Origin: Clostridium sp. CAG:492
GTDB taxonomy: Bacteria; Bacillota; Clostridia; TANB77; CAG-508
Assembly: GCA_000434335.1 (NCBI GenBank)
Contig: FR878314.1
Coordinates: forward strand, 1 to 64,000
DNA: 64,000 bases
Reading direction: 5' to 3'
The position numbers and the translations under genes are program-made. The notes beneath the pieces are model-generated. The model did no database searches. It was not told the DNA's origin and saw nothing but the letters and a program-made list of their open reading frames with translations. Below, piece after piece: positions 31,390-38,152 of the stretch. Within the stretch, counting starts at the first letter, position 1; each line of letters begins with the position of its first letter.

Positions 31390-31863
31390 ATGAGAGTAGA
31401 AGTTTCATACATATATTTGTATTTAGCAATTATAGTATCAATTGTAGTATGTTTTTGTATGATATTGGGGTTAATAAAAAAAATAGGTCAATGGGGAATT
31501 TTTTCAAAAGCTGGCATATCAGAATGGAAATCGTTAGTTCCAGTTTATAATCAAATACAATTATTAAAAATATGCAAATTATCACCTTGGCTTGTTGTTT
31601 TATACTTAGATTTTTTAATACCAATTATTGGTTTTTATGCAGGAAGAGATGTTAGTTGGACTTTTATTATAATGTTAATTGGATTTTTATGTTACCGTTT
31701 TATGATAGCAGTAAGATTAGGATATTGCTATAAAAAAGGTGCAGTTTTACCATTTTTTATGGCATTTTTCCCATCAATATTTTTTCCAATAATAGGATGC
31801 TCAAAAAAAGAAGAATATACTGAACTTGTTATACAAAAAAAATCAAAAAGAAAAGATAAATAG
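31390..31863 (+). CDS. DUF5684-type membrane protein
   Basis: A 157-residue membrane protein with about four hydrophobic segments (about 10-30, 63-80, 88-108, 118-135) and the cytosolic motif IFSKAGISEWKSLVPVYNQIQLLKI, characteristic of the DUF5684 family, followed by PIIGFYAGRDVSW. The C-terminus is lysine-rich. Function unknown. AAGGGAG lies before the ATG, and the promoter is a perfect consensus, suggesting strong constitutive expression. A hairpin of modest strength (about 31863-31890) separates it from uvrC. Confidence 0.75.
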   Translation: MRVEVSYIYLYLAIIVSIVVCFCMILGLIKKIGQWGIFSKAGISEWKSLVPVYNQIQLLKICKLSPWLVVLYLDFLIPIIGFYAGRDVSWTFIIMLIGFLCYRFMIAVRLGYCYKKGAVLPFFMAFFPSIFFPIIGCSKKEEYTELVIQKKSKRKDK

Positions 31864-31915
31864 GGCAGATGGTTTTACCATTTGTCTTATTTAAATATTT
31901 TACGGAGGTAAATTA

Positions 31916-33709
31916 ATGTTCGACATAGAAAAAGAGCTAAAAAAACTACCTGCCAAACCAGGTGTATATATAATGCATGATAAAAATGACAAAATTATAT
32001 ATGTTGGAAAAGCAATATCTTTAAAAAATAGGGTTAGACAATATTTTAGAAAAAATAATAAAACAAAAAGAATTGAAAATATGGTTTCACTAGTAGATCA
32101 TTTTGAATATATTGTAACCGAAAATGAGGCTGAAGCTTTAATATTAGAATGTAATTTAATAAAGAAAAATATGCCAAAATTTAATGTTTTATTAAAAGAT
32201 GATAAAACATATCCATACATAAAAATTACAGTTCAAACAGATTACCCAGATGTATATATAACAAGGAGAAAATTAAATGATGGTGCAAAATATTTTGGAC
32301 CATATGCTAATCCAGGTAGTGCAAAAGAAATGGTTGATCTGATAAAAAGTAAGTTTAAAATTAGACAATGCAGAAATTTTAAATATAAAGATAGACCATG
32401 TTTAAATTATCATATAAAAAAATGCTTAGCTCCATGTATGGGATATGTTTCAAAAGAAGACTACAAAAAGCAAATTGATGAAATAATCGATTTATTAGAA
32501 GGTAAAGTTGATAAAATTTTGAAACAGTTAACAGAAGAAATGGAGGAAGCTTCAAAAAATATGCAATATGAAACAGCAGCATATTTGCGTGACAAAATTA
32601 TTGCAATTGAAAATGTTTCAAAACGTCAAAAAGTTTCTAATATGGGTGAAAATGATATTGATGTTATAGGTTTGGCAAGAAATGATACAGAAGTTTGTAT
32701 TGAAATGTTTTTTATAAGAAAAAGTAAAATGATTGGAAGAGAACATTACTTTTTTAAAGGTCTACAGGATGAAGAAAAGTCTGAAATAATGTCAAGCTTT
32801 ATAAAGCAATATTATTTAGAAAAAGATTTTTTACCAAGTAAAATAATGGTTAAAGAAACAATTGAAGATAAAGAGCTAATAGAGCTATTGTTAACTCAAA
32901 AAGCAGAGCATAAAGTAGAAATAAAATTGCCACAAAAAGGTGAAAAGTTAAGATTAGTAGATATGGCGGAAAATAATGCATATATAACTTTAAATAATAA
33001 AGAAAAAGACAAGTACAACGTTTTAACAGAGCTAAAAGAAGTACTAAAACTAGACAAATATCCAAGAAAAATTGAATGTTATGATATTTCAAATATTTCA
33101 GGTAACTTTATAGTTGCTGGAATGTGTGTTATGGAAAATGGGGTAATAAAAAAGAATTTATCAAGAAGATTTAAAATAAAATCTGTAGTTAATAATCAAG
33201 ATGATCCTAAGTGTATGAATGAAGTAATATATAGAAGATTGCAACATTCAATTAATGGAAGAAATGATGGTTTTGGGGCTCTACCAGATGTTATTTTTGT
33301 AGATGGTGGAATAACACAAATAAGATCTGCAAAACAAGCTTTATATGATTTAAATTTAAATATTCCTATATTTGGAATGGTTAAAAATGACAAACATCAA
33401 ACTAGAGCTTTAATGGACGAAAATAGAAATGAACTTACAATATCACAAAGTTTATTAAATGCTATTACAATGTTTCAAGATAGTGTTCACGATACAGCAA
33501 TTGGTTATCATAGAAAATTAAGAGATGAATCTATGATAAAATCAGCTTTGGATGAAATACCAGGAATAGGAACAGCTAAAAAGGCAATGTTATTAAAAAA
33601 GTTTGGTAGTGTAGAAAAAATATCAGAGGCAAGTATTGAAGAGCTAACAAGTGTAAAAGGAATAAATGAAGATTTAGCTAAAAAAATATTAGAAAAAATA
33701 TCAAAATAA
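31916..33709 (+). CDS. uvrC: Excinuclease ABC subunit C
   Basis: A 597-residue UvrC, which makes the dual incisions of nucleotide excision repair after UvrA/UvrB load at damage. The GIY-YIG nuclease domain at the N-terminus reads KPGVYIMHDKNDKIIYVGKA; a cysteine cluster (FKYKDRPCLNYHIKKCLAPC) follows; the UVR motif lies near residues 200-235; the RNase H-like domain has ECYDISNISG and IFVDGGITQI; the C-terminal helix-hairpin-helix pair has IPGIGTAKKAMLLKKFGSVE. ACGGAGGT precedes the ATG. The thioesterase gene follows after 36 nt. Confidence 0.96.
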   Translation: MFDIEKELKKLPAKPGVYIMHDKNDKIIYVGKAISLKNRVRQYFRKNNKTKRIENMVSLVDHFEYIVTENEAEALILECNLIKKNMPKFNVLLKDDKTYPYIKITVQTDYPDVYITRRKLNDGAKYFGPYANPGSAKEMVDLIKSKFKIRQCRNFKYKDRPCLNYHIKKCLAPCMGYVSKEDYKKQIDEIIDLLEGKVDKILKQLTEEMEEASKNMQYETAAYLRDKIIAIENVSKRQKVSNMGENDIDVIGLARNDTEVCIEMFFIRKSKMIGREHYFFKGLQDEEKSEIMSSFIKQYYLEKDFLPSKIMVKETIEDKELIELLLTQKAEHKVEIKLPQKGEKLRLVDMAENNAYITLNNKEKDKYNVLTELKEVLKLDKYPRKIECYDISNISGNFIVAGMCVMENGVIKKNLSRRFKIKSVVNNQDDPKCMNEVIYRRLQHSINGRNDGFGALPDVIFVDGGITQIRSAKQALYDLNLNIPIFGMVKNDKHQTRALMDENRNELTISQSLLNAITMFQDSVHDTAIGYHRKLRDESMIKSALDEIPGIGTAKKAMLLKKFGSVEKISEASIEELTSVKGINEDLAKKILEKISK

Positions 33710-33745
33710 AAATTACATAAAACAAGTTGCAATAGGAGGAAGACA

Positions 33746-34468
33746 ATGATTTTTTCAGAAAAATTCTATATAGGATATAGAGACATAGATTCAAATTTAA
33801 AAATAAAAAATAGTGCAATACTAAACATTTTTGAGGATATATCAGGTATGCATGCAACCCAAGCAGGAGAAGGACTTAAAACTTCAGAAACAACGTGGTT
33901 ACTAACAGGATATAAAGTAAATATAATAAAAAGACCTGAATATGGTGATAAAGTTAATGTATATACATGGGGAACTGAAATAAAAAACATAACTGCTTCA
34001 AGAGAATTTGAAATAAAATCAGAAGCGGGTGAGCTATTAATTACAGGAATTTCAAATTGGGTACATATAAATTTAAAAAGTAAAAAAATTGAAAAAGTAA
34101 CAGACCAGCTTATAGATGCATATCAATTAGAACCTGAAAAAACGAATTTTAATGAACGTAAATTGAAAAAATTAAAAGAGCCAGAAACATATTTAAATTG
34201 TATTGATTATAAAATTGATTTAAATTGGATTGATGTTAATAATCATATGAATAATATTTATTACCTAGAATTAGCAGATATGATATTACCAGAAGAAATA
34301 AGAAAAAGTAATAATTGTAGCAATTTTGAAATTATGTACAAGAAAGAAATTAAATATGGTGATATTATAAAATGTTATTATGCAGAGCCAGAAAATACAT
34401 CACATGTTGTAACTCTAAAAAATTCTGAAACAGGGGAAATTTGTGCGATAATTAAACTATATATTTAG
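33746..34468 (+). CDS. Acyl-ACP thioesterase
   Basis: A 240-residue double hot-dog protein of the bacterial FatA/FatB-like acyl-ACP thioesterase family, which releases free fatty acids from acyl carrier protein. Motifs are the N-terminal hot dog FYIGYRDIDSNLKIKNSAILNIFEDISG with WLLTGYKVNI, and the second hot dog with the catalytic Asn/His stretch WIDVNNHMNNIYYLELA. Normal length. AGGAGG before the ATG. Transcribed after uvrC, probably on the same message; no hairpin terminator follows except a repeat-like element. Confidence 0.88.
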   Translation: MIFSEKFYIGYRDIDSNLKIKNSAILNIFEDISGMHATQAGEGLKTSETTWLLTGYKVNIIKRPEYGDKVNVYTWGTEIKNITASREFEIKSEAGELLITGISNWVHINLKSKKIEKVTDQLIDAYQLEPEKTNFNERKLKKLKEPETYLNCIDYKIDLNWIDVNNHMNNIYYLELADMILPEEIRKSNNCSNFEIMYKKEIKYGDIIKCYYAEPENTSHVVTLKNSETGEICAIIKLYI

Positions 34469-34476
34469 AAAACAAG

Positions 34477-34516
34477 CTGTCAATGGGTGTCAATGGGGAC
34501 GGTTCTTTTTGACAAC
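34477..34516. repeat. Clostridia-type GGGGACGGTTC interspersed repeat
   Basis: TGTCAATGGG occurs twice in tandem (34479-34488 and 34489-34498), then GACGGTTC and TTTTTGACA. The outer TGTCAA (34489-34494) and TTGACA (34509-34514) form an inverted pair. Short sequences of this GGGGACGGTTCTTTTTGACA style are scattered in many Clostridia genomes; the link to a REP-like mobilisation system is my inference. Confidence 0.6.
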
Positions 34517-34651
34517 ATTTTAATTAAAAAATCAAGTATACTTAAATGTGTAAACAAAATGACACATACTATGAAGCAATGTTAAAAAATGGATTTATTA
34601 CTAACTAGGTAGATAGAAATTTCAAATTAATCTTTAGCTATAGCTAAAATG

Positions 34652-34680
34652 AAAAAAAGAAGTCGCATGACTTCTTTTTT
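34652..34680 (-). terminator. Terminator after tRNA-Leu
   Basis: GAAGTC and GACTTC around a 4-nt loop, flanked by A and T runs on both sides, immediately downstream of the tRNA on the minus strand. Confidence 0.85.
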
Positions 34681-34764
34681 TGGTGCGGATGAAGGGACTT
34701 GAACCCCCACGTCGTTGACACTGGTTCCTAAGACCAGCGCGTCTGCCAATTCCGCCACATCCGC
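34681..34764 (-). tRNA. tRNA-Leu (anticodon UAG)
   Basis: An 84-nt cloverleaf on the minus strand with encoded CCA. The acceptor GCGGATG pairs with CATCCGC, followed by discriminator A and CCA. The D arm region is GGCGGAATTGGCAGAC; the anticodon arm CTGGT/ACCAG closes the loop CTTAGGA, giving anticodon TAG (reads CUA/CUN). A long variable arm (GTCAACGAC region) is typical of class II leucine tRNA, and the T loop is TTCAAGT. It is a single-gene unit with its own promoter and terminator. Confidence 0.96.
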
Positions 34765-34787
34765 ATATGTTTTTGGAAACTTCTTAA

Positions 34788-34817
34788 ATATTAGCACAAA
34801 TTACTGTCCTTTGTCAA
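34788..34817 (-). promoter_or_regulatory. Promoter of tRNA-Leu
   Basis: Minus strand: TTGACA (34817-34812), 18-nt spacer, TAATAT (34793-34788), ending about 24 nt before the tRNA. Confidence 0.7.
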
Positions 34818-34853
34818 TAGTTTTTTTTACTTTTTAAAAATAAAAATCAGCAA

Positions 34854-34882
34854 TAGACGAATAAGCTCATATATGATATAAT
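34854..34882 (+). promoter_or_regulatory. Promoter of the nucleotidase gene
   Basis: TAGACG (34854-34859), 17 nt, TATAAT (34877-34882), divergent from the tRNA promoter. Confidence 0.55.
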
Positions 34883-34913
34883 TATTCCACAATTAAATAA
34901 TAGGAGGAAATCT

Positions 34914-35504
34914 ATGAACATAGGAATAGATATAGATGGTGTAATATTAGATAGTGAAAAAGTATTTAGAACAGTAGCTGATTTGTACAACACAATAGAA
35001 CTAAATGACAGAGCAATAAGAGCATATGATGAACCACGAGTTCAAGAAAAATACAATTGGACTGATGAAGAGATACAAGAATTTGCTGATAAATATTTTA
35101 TAGAATGTTCAAAAATTTCAAATTTCATGCCATGTGTAAAAGAAGTATTAAATATGTTAAAACAAGAAGGACATAACCTAATAATAATAACAGCAAGAGG
35201 TCGTGACAAAAAAGAAATGAGAGCAATAGCAGAAGAAAAGTTTGAAAAAGAAGGCTTAAAATTTGACAAATATTATTGGGCTCAGAGAGGAAAAGCAGAT
35301 GTATGTGTAAAAGAAAAAATTGATGTAATGATAGATGACAACTACATGAATTGCTTAGAAATAGCAGAAAAAAATATAAAAACATTATATTTTAGAGATG
35401 CAGGAATAAAAGAAATAAAAAATAATCCACACATAACAGAAGTTCACAATTGGGGTGAAATATACAAATATATACATATGTATAATAATGAAATAAATAG
35501 CTAA
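34914..35504 (+). CDS. HAD-superfamily 5'-nucleotidase (NT5C-like)
   Basis: A 196-residue HAD hydrolase. Motif I is IDIDGVILDSEKVF with both nucleophile aspartates; motif II is LIIITARGRDKKEM; the motif III/IV region has KADVCVKEKIDVMIDDNYMNCLEIAEKN, where the Asp pair binds magnesium. The architecture matches the deoxynucleotidase/NT5C group of putative nucleotidases; substrate not determinable. AGGAGG before the ATG. The downstream 52-residue gene and rlmD follow closely and may be co-transcribed. Confidence 0.85.
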   Translation: MNIGIDIDGVILDSEKVFRTVADLYNTIELNDRAIRAYDEPRVQEKYNWTDEEIQEFADKYFIECSKISNFMPCVKEVLNMLKQEGHNLIIITARGRDKKEMRAIAEEKFEKEGLKFDKYYWAQRGKADVCVKEKIDVMIDDNYMNCLEIAEKNIKTLYFRDAGIKEIKNNPHITEVHNWGEIYKYIHMYNNEINS

Positions 35505-35554
35505 AAATTGCATATAATGTTTAAAAAGTAAACAAAAAGATAGGAGAAAATATT

Positions 35555-35713
35555 ATGAGAGAAAAGTATTTTGAAGATCTTGGTTTAGATGATGGACAAG
35601 ATATATTAAGTAAATTTAAAATAAATATGGATGAGATATTAGAAGAATCAAAAGAGCATGAAGATAAAAAGCAAAAAGATGCTAAAGAAAATGAGAAAAA
35701 AGATAATAAATAA
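35555..35713 (+). CDS. Small highly charged protein (52 aa)
   Basis: A 52-residue frame beginning MREKYFEDLGLDDGQDILSK, with an extremely charged second half dominated by Glu, Lys and Asp (ending in KENEKKDNK). It has an AGGAGA ribosome site 8-9 nt before the ATG, is spaced about 50 nt from the nucleotidase gene and 14 nt from rlmD, and keeps an open frame with coding-like codons. It is too short for ordinary gene callers. It looks like a single amphipathic, probably partly disordered helix. I recognise no family. Confidence 0.6.
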   Translation: MREKYFEDLGLDDGQDILSKFKINMDEILEESKEHEDKKQKDAKENEKKDNK

Positions 35714-35727
35714 TAAAGAAGGTGCTT

Positions 35728-37110
35728 ATGATTATGGAAATTCCTATACAAAAAAATAAGGAATATATAGTTGATGTAATTGATAATGGATTTGAAGGAG
35801 AAGGGATTGCAAAAATAGATAATTTTACAATCTTTATTGATGGTGCAATAAAAGGCGAAAAATGTAAAATATTAATAGTAAAAATAACATCATCACATGC
35901 ATTTGGAAAATTATTAGAGCTAATAGAGCAATCTCCTGTAAGATGTACTCCAGATTGTGAAACATATAAAAGATGTGGTGGATGCAATTTACGACATATT
36001 GATTATGAAGAAACATTAAACATAAAGCAAAAAAAAGTCCAAAATTTAATAAACAAAACACTAACTAAAAAAGTAGAAGTAGAAAAAACATTAGGAATGG
36101 GAAATCCATATAATTATAGAAATAAAGCTCAATATCCAGTAGGCACAAATAAAAATGGAGAAAAAGTTTTTGGTGTGTTTGCTAAAAGAACACATGAAAT
36201 TATACCAATAAAAGAATGTAAAATTCAAAAAGAAATATCATATGAAATAGCAAACTATATTTTAGACTATATAAAGAAAAATAACATAAGTGTATATAAT
36301 GAAAAAAAGCAAACAGGATTAGTACGACATATTGTAACAAAAGTAGGGATTCAAACAAATGAAATTATGTGTATTATTGTAATAAACGGCAAAGAGCTAC
36401 CACATGAACTAACTCTTGCTAATAATATAATTGATAAATTTCCAATGGTAAAAACAGTTGTAAAAAATATAAACACAAAAAATACAAATGTAATAATGGG
36501 TCAAAAAAATGAAGCAATAGTTGGAAGAGGTTACATTACAGATGTATTAGGTGATTATATTTTTAAAATATCGCCAATGTCATTTTATCAAGTCAATCCA
36601 ATACAAGCAGAGGCTCTTTATAACATTGCAATTGAAAAAGCAAATATTACAAAAGATGATGTGGTATGCGACTTATATTGCGGAATTGGAACAATAGGAA
36701 TATTTGCATCAAAATTTGCTAAAAAAGTATATGGAATTGAAATAGTAAAACAAGCAATAGAAGATGCACACGGGAATGCAAAATTAAACAATGTAAACAA
36801 TATTGAATTCATATGCGGAGATGTGGAGCAAGCATTTGATAAACTAATTAAAAAGGAAAAAGTAGAACCATCAGTAGTAATAGTAGACCCTCCAAGAAAA
36901 GGATTAGATAATAATACAATTGAAAATATTATGAAATTGAATGTAGAAAGAGTTGTATACATAAGCTGTAATCCAGCAACTATGGTGAGAGATTTGAAAA
37001 TGATGGAGGAAAAGTACGAGATAAAGGAAGTTCAGCCAGTGGATATGTTTCCGTTTACATCACATGTGGAAACTATAATGGTTTTAACATTGAAAAATCA
37101 AGGATTATAG
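35728..37110 (+). CDS. rlmD: 23S rRNA (uracil-C5)-methyltransferase RlmD/RumA family
   Basis: About 460 residues. The N-terminal TRAM domain (about 10-60) is followed by the [4Fe-4S] cysteines in CTPDCETYKRCGGCNLRHIDYEE. The Rossmann methyltransferase domain has DVVCDLYCGIGTIGIFA, VIVDPPRKGLDN and the catalytic cysteine in VVYISCNPATMVRDL. The family methylates C5 of uridine (U1939, or U747/U54 in relatives), so the exact site is inferred. AGAAGG lies just before ATG 35728; a GTG at 35722 and an ATG at 35734 are in frame as alternatives. Confidence 0.85.
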   Translation: MIMEIPIQKNKEYIVDVIDNGFEGEGIAKIDNFTIFIDGAIKGEKCKILIVKITSSHAFGKLLELIEQSPVRCTPDCETYKRCGGCNLRHIDYEETLNIKQKKVQNLINKTLTKKVEVEKTLGMGNPYNYRNKAQYPVGTNKNGEKVFGVFAKRTHEIIPIKECKIQKEISYEIANYILDYIKKNNISVYNEKKQTGLVRHIVTKVGIQTNEIMCIIVINGKELPHELTLANNIIDKFPMVKTVVKNINTKNTNVIMGQKNEAIVGRGYITDVLGDYIFKISPMSFYQVNPIQAEALYNIAIEKANITKDDVVCDLYCGIGTIGIFASKFAKKVYGIEIVKQAIEDAHGNAKLNNVNNIEFICGDVEQAFDKLIKKEKVEPSVVIVDPPRKGLDNNTIENIMKLNVERVVYISCNPATMVRDLKMMEEKYEIKEVQPVDMFPFTSHVETIMVLTLKNQGL

Positions 37111-37139
37111 CAAATAAACAAAAGAAAAATGTTGTAAAT

Positions 37140-37259
37140 GTCAACCGTTTCTCAACTTATAATATATGGTTAAGTTCATTAGTTCCAGTAATAGGATTTA
37201 CATTATCAACAGTTTCTTTAAATTTAGTAAGAACTGTTTGGGAAAAGAATAGAAAATAG
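37140..37259 (+). pseudogene. Possible C-terminal remnant of a membrane protein gene
   Basis: In the 337-nt gap between rlmD and the Nudix gene one frame stays open and reads protein-like: YNIWLSSLVPVIGFTLSTVS then LNLVRTVWEKNRK and a TAG at 37257. It has a hydrophobic stretch and a basic end but no start codon or ribosome site, so it resembles the tail of a decayed gene. The rest of the gap holds a 13-bp hairpin at 37266-37299. Confidence 0.25.
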
Positions 37260-37265
37260 TATTAC

Positions 37266-37299
37266 AAAGCAGTTATTAATATGAAATAATAACTGCTTT
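37266..37299 (+). terminator. Hairpin, probable terminator after rlmD
   Basis: A 13-bp perfect stem, AAAGCAGTTATTA with TAATAACTGCTTT, 8-nt loop. Only a short T tract follows. Confidence 0.55.
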
Positions 37300-37447
37300 A
37301 ATTGTGGGTTTTAAATAGTATAAACATGAAAAATTGCTTTCTTTTTTTACTTTTTAATGATAAAATATGGGCAATTAATTAAGAAATAGAAATGCAAATG
37401 ACTGAACAGATTAAGGAATAATGAATTAAATAATAAGGAGGCATAAT

Positions 37448-37912
37448 ATGGAAACAACACTATGTCTATTAAAAAAAGATAATTCAATTTTGTTAGCAAT
37501 GAAAAAAAGAGGTTTTGGCTCTGGAAAATACAATGGTATTGGAGGAAAAATAGAAAAGGGAGAAACACCAGACGAAGCAATGATTCGTGAGACCAAAGAA
37601 GAAATAAAAGTAACTCCAATAAAATACGAAAAGGTTGGAATTATTAATTTCGATGAGTACTACAAAGGCAATAAAGAGCATGTAATACTACACTTATATA
37701 TGGTATATGAATGGAAAGGAAATCCAAGTGAAAGTGAGGAAATGAATCCAAAGTGGTTTGATATAAAAAAATTACCATTTAACCAAATGCTACCAGACGA
37801 TAAATATTGGCTTCCGTTAATACTTGATGGTAAAAAAATAAAGGCATACTTTAAATTTGATGAAGAGTGGAATTTATTATCAAAAGAGATAGAAAACGTG
37901 CAAATACTATAG
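37448..37912 (+). CDS. Nudix hydrolase (MutT/8-oxo-dGTPase-like)
   Basis: A 154-residue Nudix enzyme. The Nudix box GKIEKGETPDEAMIRETKEEI gives the G-x5-E-x7-RE-x2-EE metal-binding core, although the usual glycine after the EE pair is lysine. The N-terminus METTLCLLKKDNSILLAMKKRG and the acidic SESEEMNPKWFDIKKLPF resemble MTH1/8-oxo-dGTP diphosphatases, so a nucleotide-pool sanitising role is likely. AAGGAGG precedes the ATG. It lies at the left edge of an accessory-looking region. Confidence 0.85.
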   Translation: METTLCLLKKDNSILLAMKKRGFGSGKYNGIGGKIEKGETPDEAMIRETKEEIKVTPIKYEKVGIINFDEYYKGNKEHVILHLYMVYEWKGNPSESEEMNPKWFDIKKLPFNQMLPDDKYWLPLILDGKKIKAYFKFDEEWNLLSKEIENVQIL

Positions 37913-37934
37913 AAAGATTCGTTGGTGTAAAATT

Positions 37935-37974
37935 AAAGTAGGCAAAATGAACATAAAATTTTGTCTACTTTTAC
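37935..37974 (+). terminator. Terminator after the Nudix gene
   Basis: A 14-bp stem (37935-37948 with 37958-37971, one G-U) with a 9-nt loop and a short T-rich tail. Confidence 0.65.
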
Positions 37975-38011
37975 TTGACACAAACGGCACAATAGTTAAA
38001 GTAAAATATGC

Positions 38012-38040
38012 TTGATAAATGATAACGGTTTTGTTATAAT
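38012..38040 (+). promoter_or_regulatory. Promoter of the 837-aa repeat protein operon
   Basis: TTGATA (38012-38017), 17 nt, TATAAT (38035-38040), about 110 nt before the start codon. A TTGACA at 37975 lacks a well-placed -10. Confidence 0.65.
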
Positions 38041-38152
38041 TTTTATAAATTATAAGAACAGGAAGCTATTTTTAGAAACTAAAATATAAATATAAGTATG
38101 TAGAAATTATAAAATATAGTTTGAAAAGTAACTTCTAGTGGAGGTACAAAAG

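Noticed and set aside
31314..31550. A 78-codon frame starting upstream of the DUF5684 gene
   Set aside because: It begins inside the promoter, has no ribosome site and overlaps the clearly supported DUF5684 frame.
37140..37259. The hydrophobic frame after rlmD as an independent small membrane protein
   Set aside because: No start codon (ATG, GTG or TTG) or ribosome site exists in frame, so I list it only as a possible remnant.
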